A DNA stretch of 64,000 bases from Roseiarcus sp963784805 (GCA_963784805.1 CAWASR010000008.1:682001-746000); one strand, 5' to 3'; positions 8,498 through 18,641 are shown, counted from the stretch's first letter. Notes: generated by a model not told the origin, from the letters alone. Made by a program: numbers and translations.

Positions 8498-11281
8498 ATG
8501 CTCGGTCTGCCGCTCGCTTTCGCCGCGCCCGCCGTCCTGGCGGCGCTCGCCGGGCTGGTCGCGCTCTATTTTCTGCTGCGGGTCACGCCGCCGAGCCCGC
8601 GTCGGACGCTCTTCCCGCCCCTTAGGCTGCTGATCGGCCTCGATCCGAAGGAGACGACGCCGGCGCGCACGCCCTGGCCGATCCTGGCCTTGCGCCTCGC
8701 CATTGGCGCGACGATCATATTCGCCATGGCCGGTCCCTTATGGAACAGCGTCGCCGCGCTGTTCGGCTCGGGGCCGCTCCTGGTGGTGATCGACGACGGT
8801 TGGGCCGCCGCGCCGACATGGAACAAGCGCCTCGACTTCGTCCGGGAAAGAATCAACGCCGCGGCCCGCTCTGGACGGATAGTCGCAATTCACCCGATTT
8901 CTGAGGGCGCACGCGACATCGCCCCGCTCGACAGCGCCGGCGTCGCCGGCCGGCTGCGCTCGTTGGCGCCGGTCCCTTACGCGCCGGCGCGTGGCGCCGC
9001 GATGCCGGCCATCAAGGACTTCCTCGCCAGGGAGCCCAAGACCGACGTCTTGTGGATCGCCGACGGCGTTGAGCTCGGCGGCGCGGGCGGCTTCGCGGCC
9101 AAGCTCGCTTCCGCCGCCCGCTCGGTCGAGGTGGTGACCGCCGGAACCGGCGCACGCGCGCTCGCCGGAGTCGACAACGAGGCCGGCGCGCTCAGGGTGC
9201 GGGTCACCCGTTCGGACGCGCGCGCGGCCCCGACCGGGGTCGTTCGCGCGCTCGACGCCCAGGGACGCGAAATCGGCCGCGCGGCATTTGACTTCGGCGG
9301 CAAACTTTCGACTGACGCAGGTTTCGATCTTCCAGTCGAGATCCGCAACGACGTCGTGCGCATCGTCATCGACGGGGAGCGCTCCGCCGGCGCGACCTGG
9401 CTCGTCGATGAGCGCTCGCGCCGGCGACGCGTCGCCATCGCCTCGGGCGCGAGCGCCGACGTCGCCCAGCCGCTGCTTGCGCCGAGCTATTACCTCAAGC
9501 GGGCGTTGCAGCCGTTCGCCGACATCAGCGAATGGCGCGATTCGACGAGCGATCCGATTGTCTCGCTGCTGGCCGAGAAGCCCTCGGCGCTCGTGCTGGC
9601 GGACATGAGCGTCGCGCCGGGGCCTGAGCATGACGCGATCATGAAGTTCCTCGACAACGGCGGGGTGCTGCTGCGCTTCGCCGGCACGCGCCTCGCCGCC
9701 GGCGACGACGACCTGACGCCGACTGAGCTTCGACGCGGCGACCGCCTGCTCGGCGGGGCGCTATCGTGGGAGAGGCCTAAACATCTCGCCGCCTTCGAGG
9801 CCGGCAGCCCGTTTTTCGGCCTCTCTGCGCCGGACGACGTCACGGTCATGCGCCAGGTGCTCGCCGAGCCCGAGCCGGGGCTCGCTCAAAAGACCTGGGC
9901 GCGCCTCGCCGACGGCACGCCGCTGGTCACGGCGGCGCGGCGCGGGAAGGGGCTGATCGTGCTCTTCCATGTGACCGCCGACACGACTTGGTCGAACTTG
10001 CCGCTTTCGGGTCTGTTCGTCGAGATGCTGCGCCGGGTCGTTGCTCAAGCCGATGCGCCGGGCGAGGCGGCGGCAAAGGCGAAAGTCACGGACCACGGGA
10101 CGGTCCGGCCGCCCGTTCGAACGCTCGACGGCTTCGGCGTCCTGGGCCCCCCGCCCGCGCAAGCGGAGCCCGTCGGCGACGACTTTTCCGGCGCCGGCGA
10201 CGCGCTTCATCCGCCCGGCTTCTACGGGCCGCGGGATTCCCTCAGAGCCGTTAACGCGTTGACGCCCGGGCAGACGCTCGCGCGCGCCGACTTTGGCGCG
10301 CTCGTCGTCCACGAAGGGGCGCTCTCAATCACGCCTCCGATCGATCTGCGTCGTTGGCTGCTGCCGGCTGCCCTCATCGGCCTCATGATCGACGCGCTGA
10401 TCTCGATTTTGCTGCGGGGCGGCGCCACGTTGCGCCGGCCGGGCGCGCTCGCAACCCTTCTGTTCGCCTGCGCGCTCGGCGCGATTTCGACCCCTTATCC
10501 GAGCCGGGCCGCCGAGGCTGCGCCGGTCGGCCAACGCGACATGAACTCAGCGCTCTCGACGCGACTCGCATATGTCCGAACGGGCGACGCTGCTGTCGAT
10601 GAGACCACCAGGCTCGGACTGACCACCCTGACGCGCGTGCTGGCGGCTCGCACGTCAGCTGAACTCGCGGAGCCGGTCGCGGTCGATCCGGCGCGCGACG
10701 AGCTTGCCTTTTATCCGCTCATCTATTGGCCGATCGTCGCTGGCCAGCCGCAACCCAAGCCCGCAGCGCGCGCGCGCATCGCCGCCTACATGAAGTACGG
10801 CGGCACGATCGTCTTCGACACCCGCGACGCTCTCACCGCCCGTCCAGACGGCCCGCCGACTGCAGAAGCGCGTTGGCTGCGCGCGTTGCTCGGCGGCGTC
10901 AACGTGCCAGAGCTCGAGCCGGTGCCGCGCGACCACGTGCTGACCAAGACATTCTATCTGCTCGACCGCGTCGTTGGCCGCACCGAGATCGGTCAAACGT
11001 GGATCGAAGCGCTGCCGCCGCCTGATCCGAACGATCACGTCCGGCGGCCCGCGCGCGCCGGCGACGGCGTCTCGCCGATCATCATCGCTTCCGACGACCT
11101 GGCCGCCGCCTGGGCGGAGGACGCCGACCGGCGGCCGCTCTATCCGCTCATTCCGGGCGGGGCGCGCCAGCGCGAGCTCGCCATGCGCAGCGGAATCAAT
11201 CTGGTCATGTATACGCTCACCGGCAATTACAAGGCTGACCAAGTGCACGCCAAGGACATCCTCGAAAGGCTCACGCGTTGA
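8498..11281 (+). CDS. DUF4159 domain protein with BatA-type N-terminus
   Basis: A large 927-residue membrane protein. Residues 1-80 have the double-helix BatA/aerotolerance N-terminal domain (PAVLAALAGLVALYFLLRVTPP, then RRTLFPPLRLL). A periplasmic-type central region resembling a GATase-like fold follows, then a membrane segment at about 620-640 and another around residue 650-665. The C-terminal DUF4159 domain covers roughly 690-927 (DELAFYPLIYWPI, IAAYMKYGGTIVFDTRD, YTLTGNYKADQVH). It starts 3 bp after DUF58 and ends with a 4-bp overlap (TTGA) into the next gene, so it is tightly coupled to both. Molecular function is unestablished; association with MoxR/DUF58 implies an envelope role. Confidence 0.88.
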   Translation: MLGLPLAFAAPAVLAALAGLVALYFLLRVTPPSPRRTLFPPLRLLIGLDPKETTPARTPWPILALRLAIGATIIFAMAGPLWNSVAALFGSGPLLVVIDDGWAAAPTWNKRLDFVRERINAAARSGRIVAIHPISEGARDIAPLDSAGVAGRLRSLAPVPYAPARGAAMPAIKDFLAREPKTDVLWIADGVELGGAGGFAAKLASAARSVEVVTAGTGARALAGVDNEAGALRVRVTRSDARAAPTGVVRALDAQGREIGRAAFDFGGKLSTDAGFDLPVEIRNDVVRIVIDGERSAGATWLVDERSRRRRVAIASGASADVAQPLLAPSYYLKRALQPFADISEWRDSTSDPIVSLLAEKPSALVLADMSVAPGPEHDAIMKFLDNGGVLLRFAGTRLAAGDDDLTPTELRRGDRLLGGALSWERPKHLAAFEAGSPFFGLSAPDDVTVMRQVLAEPEPGLAQKTWARLADGTPLVTAARRGKGLIVLFHVTADTTWSNLPLSGLFVEMLRRVVAQADAPGEAAAKAKVTDHGTVRPPVRTLDGFGVLGPPPAQAEPVGDDFSGAGDALHPPGFYGPRDSLRAVNALTPGQTLARADFGALVVHEGALSITPPIDLRRWLLPAALIGLMIDALISILLRGGATLRRPGALATLLFACALGAISTPYPSRAAEAAPVGQRDMNSALSTRLAYVRTGDAAVDETTRLGLTTLTRVLAARTSAELAEPVAVDPARDELAFYPLIYWPIVAGQPQPKPAARARIAAYMKYGGTIVFDTRDALTARPDGPPTAEARWLRALLGGVNVPELEPVPRDHVLTKTFYLLDRVVGRTEIGQTWIEALPPPDPNDHVRRPARAGDGVSPIIIASDDLAAAWAEDADRRPLYPLIPGGARQRELAMRSGINLVMYTLTGNYKADQVHAKDILERLTR

Positions 11282-13384
11282 GCGTCTGGTCGATCGCCTT
11301 TTCGCCGCTCGTTCCCGCGCCCGTTCTTTACCTGTTCGCGGCGCTGGCGCTCGCAATCTCGGCCGTTCTGTTCTGGCGCGGCGCGCGCGGCGCGTGGCTG
11401 CGGACATTGGCCTTCGCCCTGCTGCTCCTGGGGCTGTGCGACCCGAACCTCGTGCAGGAGAACCGTCGCCCGCTCAAGGATATAGTCGCCGTCGTCGTCG
11501 ACCGTTCGGGCAGTCAGGACATCGGCGGGCGCCCACAACAGACGGATCGGGCCCGCGACGCGCTGGTGGAGCGCCTGAAGGCGCTTGGCGACGTCGATCT
11601 GCGCGTCACGGAAACATCGCGTGCGGAATCGGACGACGACGGCACCAAGCTGTTCGCCGCCCTGCGGGGCGCGCTCGCCGACGCTCCGCCCGAACGGGTC
11701 GGCGGTGCGATCCTGATCACGGACGGCGTCGTGCACGACATTCCCGCCTCGGTCGCCGCGCTCGGGTTCAACGCGCCCTTGCACGCGCTGATCACCGGCC
11801 ATGAGGGCGAACGGCAGCGTCGCATCGAACTGATCGAGGCGCCGCGCTACGGCATCGTCGGCAAGGATCAGGTCATTTCGGCGCGGGTGCTCGACAGCGC
11901 AGACCGCGGCGAGCCGGTGAGGCTCGCCGTGCGCCGCGACGGCGAGACGATCGCCACGATCGAAGGAAAGGTCGGCGAACGGATCGACGTCAAGGTGCCG
12001 ATCGAGCACGCCGGCCCGAACGTGGTCGAATTGGAAGTCGCTCCGGTCGCGGACGAACTGGCGACCGACGGCAATCGCGCGGTTGTCAACATCGAGGGCG
12101 TGCGCGACAAGCTGCGGGTGCTGCTTGTCTCCGGCAAGCCTCATCCGGGCGAGCGCATGTGGCGCAATCTGCTGAAGTCGGACGCTAACGTCGATCTGGT
12201 CCATTTCACCATCTTGCGCCCGCCGGAAAAGGGCGGCGACGGCACGCCGATCAACGAATTGTCGCTGATCGCCTTTCCGGTCGCCGATCTGTTTGGACGA
12301 AAGATCAAGAACTTCGACCTCATCATTTTCGACCGCTACGCACAGCAGTCGATCCTGCCCGACGTCTATCTGCAAAACATCGCCAACTATGTACGTGAGG
12401 GTGGCGCGTTGTTGATGTCCGAGGGGCCTGAATTCTCTACCCCGGACGGCCTCTATTATTCGCCGCTGGGCGCGATCACTCCGGCGGAGCCGACCGGGGA
12501 AGACGTCGAGGCCCCCTTTCGGGCCAAGGTGTCCGAAGAGGGCCTTCGCCACCCGGTGACGCGCGGCCTCGCGGGGTTCGACGGCGACAACGGCAAGCCG
12601 GCCTGGGGCCGGTGGTTCCGGGTCATCGGCGCGAAGACGACAGGCGGCGAGACGTTGATGAACGGCCCGGACGGCAAGCCCCTGCTCGTGCTCTCGCGCG
12701 TCGGCAAGGGGCGCGTCGGCCTGCTGCTGAGCGACCAGATGTGGCTCTGGGCGAGGGATTATGATGGCGGCGGACCCTACCTTGACCTTCTGCGCCGGCT
12801 CGCCCATTGGCTGATGAAGGAGCCGGACTTGGAGGAAGAAGCGCTGCGGGCGCGATCGAAGGGACGCGAGGTGACGGTGGAGCGCCAGAGCGTGAGCGGC
12901 CAGGAGAGGGAGACCGATCTCGTCGCGCCGGACGGAACGAAGACCAGACTCACTCTTGACGCCGGTCGCGCCGGGCCTCAGCCGGACGCATGTGAAGGTC
13001 GACCGCTTCGGCCTCTATCGCGCCCAAGACGGCGCGCATGTGGCGCTCGTCAACGTCGGTCCTGAAAACGCGCTCGAGATGCAGGACGTCGTCTCGACGA
13101 CGAAGAAGCTGCGCCCGATCGCGGAGGCGACTGGCGGGGGAGCGCGCCGCCTTGCCGCCGGCCCCGGCGACGCCATCGTCGTCCCGCGGGTCGTGTCCCT
13201 GAATCCGTCGCCGAGCTACAGCGGGAGCGATTACATCGGAATCAAGCGCACCGGATCGAGCGAACTGATCGGCTCCCGCTCGACTTCGCTCGCGTCGGGC
13301 TTCTTCGGCTTGGCGCTGTTGCTGGGCATGACCGTCGCCGCTTGGCTCGCCGAGGGTGGGGGGTTGAAGCGCAACGGGCAGTGA
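11278..13384 (+). pseudogene. VWA / glutamine-amidotransferase-like membrane protein, frame broken
   Basis: The fourth gene of the moxR cluster, about 700 residues when both parts are joined. Part one (11278-about 12953) has two N-terminal helices, a VWA-like VVVDRSGSQ and a class I amidotransferase-like domain (YVREGGALLMSEGPEF, GKGRVGLLLSDQMW). Part two, in the next frame, continues perfectly with LTPVAPGLSRTHVKVDRFGLY and ends after a C-terminal helix (ASGFFGLALLLGMTVAAWLAE) at 13384. Dropping one T at about 12954 restores the sequence KTRLTLTPVAPG. As given, translation would run on to 13065 with an unrelated tail and lose the C-terminal anchor. It may be a sequencing error or a real mutation. 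Confidence 0.8.
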
Positions 13385-13495
13385 GGGGGCGCGCTTTGCG
13401 CGAACAAGTTGTCGGTCGAAAGCGGAAATCGGACGGCACTTGCGGCGAGCGCGCGGGCCGGGTAGGGAAGCTGCGACTTCCCCTGGATTCCGCTC

Positions 13496-14203
13496 ATGAG
13501 AAAAGTCTACGCCACCGCAGACGAAGCTGTCGCAGGATCGATCAAGGACGGCATGAGGCTGATGGCGGGCGGCTTCGGACTGTGCGGAATCCCCGAGGCG
13601 CTGATCGACGCCGTGCGTAGAACGGACGCCAAGGACCTGACCGTCATTTCGAACAACGCCAACGTCGACGGGATCGGCCTCGGCTTGATGCTCGAGGATG
13701 GCCAGATCAGGAAGATGATCTCGAGCTACGTCGGCGAGAACAAGATCTTCGCCAATCTCTATCTTTCCGGCAAACTGGAGCTCGAGTTCAATCCGCAAGG
13801 GACGCTTGCCGAACGCATTCGCGCCGGCGGCGCCGGAATTCCCGCCTTCTTCACCCGGACGGGCTTCGGCACAATCGTCGCCGAGGGCAAAGAGATCCGC
13901 GACTTCGACAACGAGCCGTTCGTGATGGAAACCGGCCTCACCGCCGACATCGCCCTCATCCACGCATGGAAGGGCGACACCGAGGGCAATCTCGTCTACC
14001 GGAAGACCGCGCGCAACTTCAATCCGATGATGGCGACCGCGGCGAAACTCACGATTGTCGAGGTCGAGCATCTGGTGGAGCCAGGCGAAATCGATCCCGA
14101 CGCCATCGTCACGCCGGGAATCTACGTTCACCGTATCGTTCACGCGCCCGGAGCTGAGAAACGCATCGAGCAGCGCACGACCCGCAAACGCGTTCCGACC
14201 TGA
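13496..14203 (+). CDS. scoA: 3-oxoacid CoA-transferase subunit A
   Basis: The alpha subunit (235 residues) of succinyl-CoA:3-oxoacid CoA-transferase, which activates acetoacetate with succinyl-CoA so it can enter thiolysis. The N-terminal CoA-binding signature is GGFGLCGIPEALI (22-34 region). It is followed by the conserved NNANVDGIGLGLML, GTLAERIRAGGAGIPAFFTRTG and the late motif WKGDTEGNLVYR. Subunit B follows 17 bp later, so the two form one transcription unit. The gene lies 110 bp after the moxR cluster, with no terminator seen between them. Confidence 0.93.
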   Translation: MRKVYATADEAVAGSIKDGMRLMAGGFGLCGIPEALIDAVRRTDAKDLTVISNNANVDGIGLGLMLEDGQIRKMISSYVGENKIFANLYLSGKLELEFNPQGTLAERIRAGGAGIPAFFTRTGFGTIVAEGKEIRDFDNEPFVMETGLTADIALIHAWKGDTEGNLVYRKTARNFNPMMATAAKLTIVEVEHLVEPGEIDPDAIVTPGIYVHRIVHAPGAEKRIEQRTTRKRVPT

Positions 14204-14220
14204 ATTCCTGGGAGAATCCT

Positions 14221-14868
14221 ATGCCTTGGACTCGCGACCAAATGGCTGCGCGGGCCGCCAAAGAGCTCAAGGACGGCTTTTACGTCAATCTCGGCATCGG
14301 CATTCCGACGCTGGTGTCGAACTACATCCCCGCCGGCGTCAGCGTGCAATTGCAGAGCGAAAACGGCATGCTCGGCATGGGCCCGTTCCCGTATGAGGGC
14401 GAAGAGGACCCGGACCTCATCAACGCCGGCAAGCAGACCGTCACCCAGCTGCCCTCAACGAGCTTCTTTTCCAGCGCCGAGTCCTTTGCGATGATTCGCG
14501 GCGGCCACATCGATCTGGCCATTCTCGGCGCCATGCAGGTCTCGGAGGCGGGCGATCTCGCCAACTGGATGATCCCCGGCAAGATGGTCAAGGGGATGGG
14601 CGGCGCGATGGACCTCGTCGCCGGCGTCAAGCGGATCGTGGTGGTGATGGAGCATGCGGCCAAGGACGGGCCGAAGCTGTTGCATCATTGCACGCTGCCG
14701 CTGACCGGGGCCAAGGTCGTCGACCTCGTCATCACCGATCTCGGCGTCTTCACCATCGACAAGCACGGCTATCGCGGCATGGCGCTGATCGAACTCGCTC
14801 CCGGCGTGACGCTCGAGGATGTCGCGGCCAGGACCGAGGCGACGTTTCGCGTGGCGCTCGCCGCCTGA
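14221..14868 (+). CDS. scoB: 3-oxoacid CoA-transferase subunit B
   Basis: The beta subunit (215 residues) of the same heteromeric CoA-transferase. The catalytic glutamate sits in the SENGMLGMGPFP motif (about residues 47-58), which forms the covalent glutamyl-CoA intermediate in this family. The C-terminal pattern DLVAGVKRIVVVMEHAAKDG and HCTLPLTG is typical. A clear ribosome site (GGGAGAA) precedes the ATG. Its 3' end faces the minus-strand sua5 gene only 3 bp away, so the two are convergent with essentially no spacer. Confidence 0.94.
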   Translation: MPWTRDQMAARAAKELKDGFYVNLGIGIPTLVSNYIPAGVSVQLQSENGMLGMGPFPYEGEEDPDLINAGKQTVTQLPSTSFFSSAESFAMIRGGHIDLAILGAMQVSEAGDLANWMIPGKMVKGMGGAMDLVAGVKRIVVVMEHAAKDGPKLLHHCTLPLTGAKVVDLVITDLGVFTIDKHGYRGMALIELAPGVTLEDVAARTEATFRVALAA

Positions 14869-14871
14869 ACG

Positions 14872-15852
14872 CTACCCTCTCGGCGCGGCGGCGCGACGCA
14901 GCCGGTCATTGATCGCCGCGCCGAGCTCGCGTTCGGGAATCGGCGCGACTGCGATGCGCCGCGCTCCGGTCTGATCCAAAGTCCTCAGATAGGAAAACAG
15001 GTTCGCGGCGGCTTCGATCAGGTCGCCCGCGGGCGAAAGATCGAGGCGGCGCGCCGCCGCGCTCCCCGAGAGTGCGCCGGCGAAATCGAGCGCAGCATCG
15101 GCGCCCGCCGCGTCCCGGGCTTCGAGCCGAAGTTCGGCGCGCGGGGCGTAGTGCGACTTGAGCCGCCCCGGCGCGTTCGGCGCCGGGTCGACTGCGGCGG
15201 AAGAGGCCAGCGGCTCGCCGAGCACGGCCTCGATCGCCTCTTGCGGAATCGCGCCTGGGCGGAGCAGCGTCGGCCCACCGCCAAGGCAGGCGACGATCGT
15301 CGATTCGAGTCCATGCCGAGACGGGCCGGCGTCGATGATCAAGTCGATAGCGCGGTCGAGATCGGCAAGCACATGCGCGGCCGTCGTCGGGCTCACACGG
15401 CCCGACCGATTGGCGGAAGGCGCCGCGAGCGGGACGCCGGCCGCTTCAATGATCGCTCGGGCGGTCGGGTGTGAGGGCGCGCGAAGCGCCACGGTCTCCA
15501 GGCCCGCGCGCGCCAGCAGGCTGATGCGGCACGTCGCCGCGACAGGCAAGACCAGCGTGAGCGGTCCGGGCCAAAAGGCGCGCGCCAGCCGCTCGGCTTC
15601 GCGATTGAACGTCGCCTGCTCGCGCGCGGCCTCGACGTCGAGCATATGCGCGATCAGCGGATTGAACGCCGGGCGTCCCTTGGCGGCGTAGACCTCCGCA
15701 ACCGCCGCGTCGGAAGTCGCGTCCGCGGCGAGGCCGTAGACAGTCTCGGTCGGGATGGCGACGAGGCCGCCCGCCCGCAGGCATGACGCGGCGGCGGCGA
15801 TCGCCTCGGCGTTCGCCGGCGCCAGGCGCGTGTTCCGGAGTCGCGGCGCCAT
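14872..15852 (-). CDS. sua5: L-threonylcarbamoyladenylate synthase, two-domain Sua5 type
   Basis: Makes threonylcarbamoyl-AMP from threonine, bicarbonate and ATP for the universal t6A37 tRNA modification. It has 326 residues: an N-terminal YrdC domain (VAIPTETVYGLAADATSD, YAAKGRPAFNPLIAH, APSANRSGRVSPTTAAHV, LRPGAIPQE) and a C-terminal Sua5 domain beginning near APNAPGRLKSHYAP. The start chosen is the ATG at 15852, which has a strong AAGGAGAT site; the frame remains open 23 codons further upstream without family similarity. It is convergent with scoB and divergent from the acyl-CoA dehydrogenase gene. Confidence 0.93.
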   Translation of the reverse strand: MAPRLRNTRLAPANAEAIAAAASCLRAGGLVAIPTETVYGLAADATSDAAVAEVYAAKGRPAFNPLIAHMLDVEAAREQATFNREAERLARAFWPGPLTLVLPVAATCRISLLARAGLETVALRAPSHPTARAIIEAAGVPLAAPSANRSGRVSPTTAAHVLADLDRAIDLIIDAGPSRHGLESTIVACLGGGPTLLRPGAIPQEAIEAVLGEPLASSAAVDPAPNAPGRLKSHYAPRAELRLEARDAAGADAALDFAGALSGSAAARRLDLSPAGDLIEAAANLFSYLRTLDQTGARRIAVAPIPERELGAAINDRLRRAAAPRG

Positions 15853-15946
15853 CTGATCTCCTTTTCGCGCATTGCGCGCTTCGGCGTCCCTATCTAGACT
15901 GTTTCCGCGCCGCCTGAGCAATGAGGCGGGGCGCTCGGGAGCCGCG

Positions 15947-17737
15947 ATGCCCTATCGTTCGCCAGTCGCCGACATTCTGTTCTCGCTCAAGGCCGTCGCC
16001 GGCTTCGAGGAGGCGATTCGGTCCGGCGTGCATGGCGACCTCGACTGGGACACCGTCGCCTCCGTCGTCACCGAGGCCGGACGGTTCGCCACCGACGAGA
16101 TCGCTCCCCTCAATCGCCCGGGCGACATTGCCGGCGCGCGCTACGAGAACGGCGTCGTCACCATGCCCGCAGGCTTCGGCGACGTCTATCGCCGCTGGGC
16201 GGAGGCCGGCTGGGGCGGCGTCTCGGCGCCGCCGGAATTCGGCGGCATGGGGCTGCCGCATCTCGTCAATACCGCCTGCACGGAAATTTGGAACGGCGCC
16301 TCGATGGCGTTCGCGCTCTGCCCGCTTTTGACCGAAGGCGCGGCGAGCGCGCTGAAGGCGTTCGGCTCGCGCGAGCTGCTCGATGCGTATCTCGCGCCCA
16401 TGATCGCCGGTCGCTGGACCGGCACGATGAACCTGACCGAACCGCAGGCCGGTTCCGACCTCAACGCGGTCAAGACCCGCGCCGAACGCGCTGGCGATGG
16501 AACCTATCGGCTTTTCGGGCAGAAGATTTTCATCACCTATGGCGAGCACGACATGGCCGAGAACATCGTCCATCTCGTGCTCGCGCGCTTGCCGGGAGCG
16601 CCCGCCGGAACGCGCGGCCTGTCGCTGTTCCTGGCGCCGAAATACCTCGTCAGGCCGGACGGCTCGCCGGGCGAGCGCAATGACCTGCGCTGCGCCAGCA
16701 TCGAGCACAAGCTCGGCATTCACGCTTCTCCGACCTGCGTCATGGCCTACGGCGACAACGGCGGCGCCAAGGCCTGGCTGATCGGCGAGGAGAATCGTGG
16801 TCTTGCGGCCATGTTCGTGATGATGAACGCGGCCCGCCTCGCCGTCGGGACTCAAGGGGTCGCGGTCGGCGAGCGCGCCTATCAGCAGGCGCTCGCGTTC
16901 GCCCGCGACCGCCGTCAGGGGCGGGGCCTCAAGGGCGGCGACGCGATGGCGCCGATCATCGAGCACCCGGACGTGCAGCGCATGCTGATGACGATGAAGG
17001 CGAGCGTGCAGGCGGCGCGCGGCGTCTGCCATTTGACCGCCGCCGCGCTCGATCTCGCCAGCTGCGGACGCAGCGAGGAGGAGCGGGAAGCCGGCGCCAA
17101 CCGCGCCGCGTTGCTGACGCCGATCGCCAAGGCGTTCTCGAGCGACGTCGGCGACGAGGCGGCGACGCTGGGCGTGCAGGTCCACGGCGGCATGGGCTAC
17201 ATCGAGGAGACCGGCGCCGCGCAGCACATGCGCGATTCGCGCATCGCCTCAATCTACGAGGGCGCCAACGGCGTGCAGGCGATCGACCTCGTGCAGCGCA
17301 AGCTGGCGCTCGAAGGCGGCGCAACGGTCAGAGCCGAGATCGCCGGCATTCGCGAGATCGCGAACGACGTCGGCGCGCACGGCGGGGCGGAATTCGGCGC
17401 GACGTCCGCGCGACTTGCCGAGGCGACGCGGGCGCTCGAAGACGCGACGGGCGCGATGCTCGGGTGGCTCAAGAGCGATCCGCAGTCTGCGCTCGCAGGC
17501 GCCTCGCCCTATCTTCGCCTGTTCGGGCTGACCCTGGGCGGCGCGTGCCTCGCCAAGGCCGGGCTCGCGGCGCAAGCGCTCGCCGCGGCCGGCGATCAAG
17601 GCGAGCGCGCGCGCGTCGGCCTCGCGCGCTTCTTCGCCGAGAAACTCACGACCGCGGCGCCGGGACTCAGCGCCTCGATTTCATCCGGCGCGGCGGCGCT
17701 GCAACGTTACGAGACAGTCCTGGCGGACAGCGCATGA
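15947..17737 (+). CDS. Acyl-CoA dehydrogenase, long (about 600 aa) DmdC/FadE-like type
   Basis: An FAD-dependent acyl-CoA dehydrogenase of 596 residues, the long form with a C-terminal extension found in the 3-methylmercaptopropionyl-CoA dehydrogenase-like group. It has the substrate/FAD segment GTMNLTEPQAGSDLNAVKT, GQKIFITYGEHDMAENIVHLVLAR split over the central beta domain, GVQVHGGMGYIEETGAAQ, and the catalytic-glutamate region IYEGANGVQAIDLV. The start was set at the ATG at 15947 (MPYRSPVADILFSL is the normal N-terminus), although the frame extends 25 codons upstream. It is coupled to the following hydratase by ATGA overlap, which suggests a shared beta-oxidation-type step. The actual acyl substrate cannot be read from sequence. 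Confidence 0.92.
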   Translation: MPYRSPVADILFSLKAVAGFEEAIRSGVHGDLDWDTVASVVTEAGRFATDEIAPLNRPGDIAGARYENGVVTMPAGFGDVYRRWAEAGWGGVSAPPEFGGMGLPHLVNTACTEIWNGASMAFALCPLLTEGAASALKAFGSRELLDAYLAPMIAGRWTGTMNLTEPQAGSDLNAVKTRAERAGDGTYRLFGQKIFITYGEHDMAENIVHLVLARLPGAPAGTRGLSLFLAPKYLVRPDGSPGERNDLRCASIEHKLGIHASPTCVMAYGDNGGAKAWLIGEENRGLAAMFVMMNAARLAVGTQGVAVGERAYQQALAFARDRRQGRGLKGGDAMAPIIEHPDVQRMLMTMKASVQAARGVCHLTAAALDLASCGRSEEEREAGANRAALLTPIAKAFSSDVGDEAATLGVQVHGGMGYIEETGAAQHMRDSRIASIYEGANGVQAIDLVQRKLALEGGATVRAEIAGIREIANDVGAHGGAEFGATSARLAEATRALEDATGAMLGWLKSDPQSALAGASPYLRLFGLTLGGACLAKAGLAAQALAAAGDQGERARVGLARFFAEKLTTAAPGLSASISSGAAALQRYETVLADSA

Positions 17738-18501
17738 GCGGCGGAATCGAGGTTAGCCGCGACGGCGCGGTGATGTCTGCGGCCTTCGCCAGGCCGGAGA
17801 AGAGGAACGCGATCACCAGCGCGATGTACGAGGCGCTGATCGAGACCTTCGACGAGGCCGAGCGCGACAACAGCGTGTGCGCGCTTCTTCTCAGCGGCAA
17901 GGGCGGCGTCTTCACCGCCGGCAACGACATCGGCGACTTTCTCGCCGCCGCGATCTCAGCCGCCGGCGCGCGCGACCCGCGCGGCTCGCCGGGCTGGCGG
18001 TTCATCAGCCGGCTCGCCGTGTTCGAAAAGCCGCTGATCGCGGCCATCGAGGGCAATGCGGTCGGCATCGGAACCACACTTTGCTTTCACTGCGATCTCG
18101 TCTACGCCGCGCCGAGCGCGCGCTTCCAGATGCCGTTCGTCAACCTCGGCCTGGTGCCGGAAGCGGGCTCCTCGCTGCTGGCGCCGCAGCGCTTCGGACG
18201 CGCTGTCGCGGCGGAATTCCTGCTGCTGGCGGAGCCGTTCGACGCCGCGCGGGCGTGCGCGCTCGGCCTCGTCAACGAAGTGCTGCCCGCCGCGGACCTC
18301 TTGGCGCACGCGATGACGAAGGCGCAGGCGCTCGCCGCCAAACCCCGTTCCGCACTTCTGGCGGCGCGCCGGCTCATGCGCGGCGACCCGGCGGCGCTGA
18401 AGGCCAGGATGACGGAAGAGATCGAAGCCTTTGGCGCCGCACTGGCTTCCGGCGAAGCGCGCGCGGCTTTCGAGGCGTTCCTGTCGCCGACGAGGGCGTA
18501 G
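17734..18501 (+). CDS. Enoyl-CoA hydratase/isomerase family protein
   Basis: A crotonase-fold protein of 255 residues. The two oxyanion-hole segments are visible: GKGGVFTAGNDIGDF (about 52-66) and EGNAVGIGTTLCFHCDLVYA (about 106-125), then FVNLGLVPEAGSSLLAPQRFG with the usual second catalytic-region acid (PEAG). Its ATG overlaps the dehydrogenase stop (ATGA), so it should act on the product of that enzyme. The AGND arrangement is common in crotonases of the PaaG/enoyl-CoA isomerase-like branch, so hydratase versus isomerase activity is open. Confidence 0.9.
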   Translation: MSGGIEVSRDGAVMSAAFARPEKRNAITSAMYEALIETFDEAERDNSVCALLLSGKGGVFTAGNDIGDFLAAAISAAGARDPRGSPGWRFISRLAVFEKPLIAAIEGNAVGIGTTLCFHCDLVYAAPSARFQMPFVNLGLVPEAGSSLLAPQRFGRAVAAEFLLLAEPFDAARACALGLVNEVLPAADLLAHAMTKAQALAAKPRSALLAARRLMRGDPAALKARMTEEIEAFGAALASGEARAAFEAFLSPTRA

Positions 18502-18641
18502 GGGCAACCAATCGTTTTCGGCGGCTAATGAGGAAGGAATCGTCCGCCGGCGGGAGCGCCGCCTCGACAAAGAGGGCTCAACGGGGCTGTCGCCCGCCGG
18601 AATTGTCCGCCGCCGCGTAAGGTCGCAAGCCGGAGTTCGCC

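Noticed and set aside
12940..12970. Programmed ribosomal frameshift in the VWA/GATase-like gene
   Set aside because: No slippery heptamer or following stem-loop at the junction; an indel is simpler.
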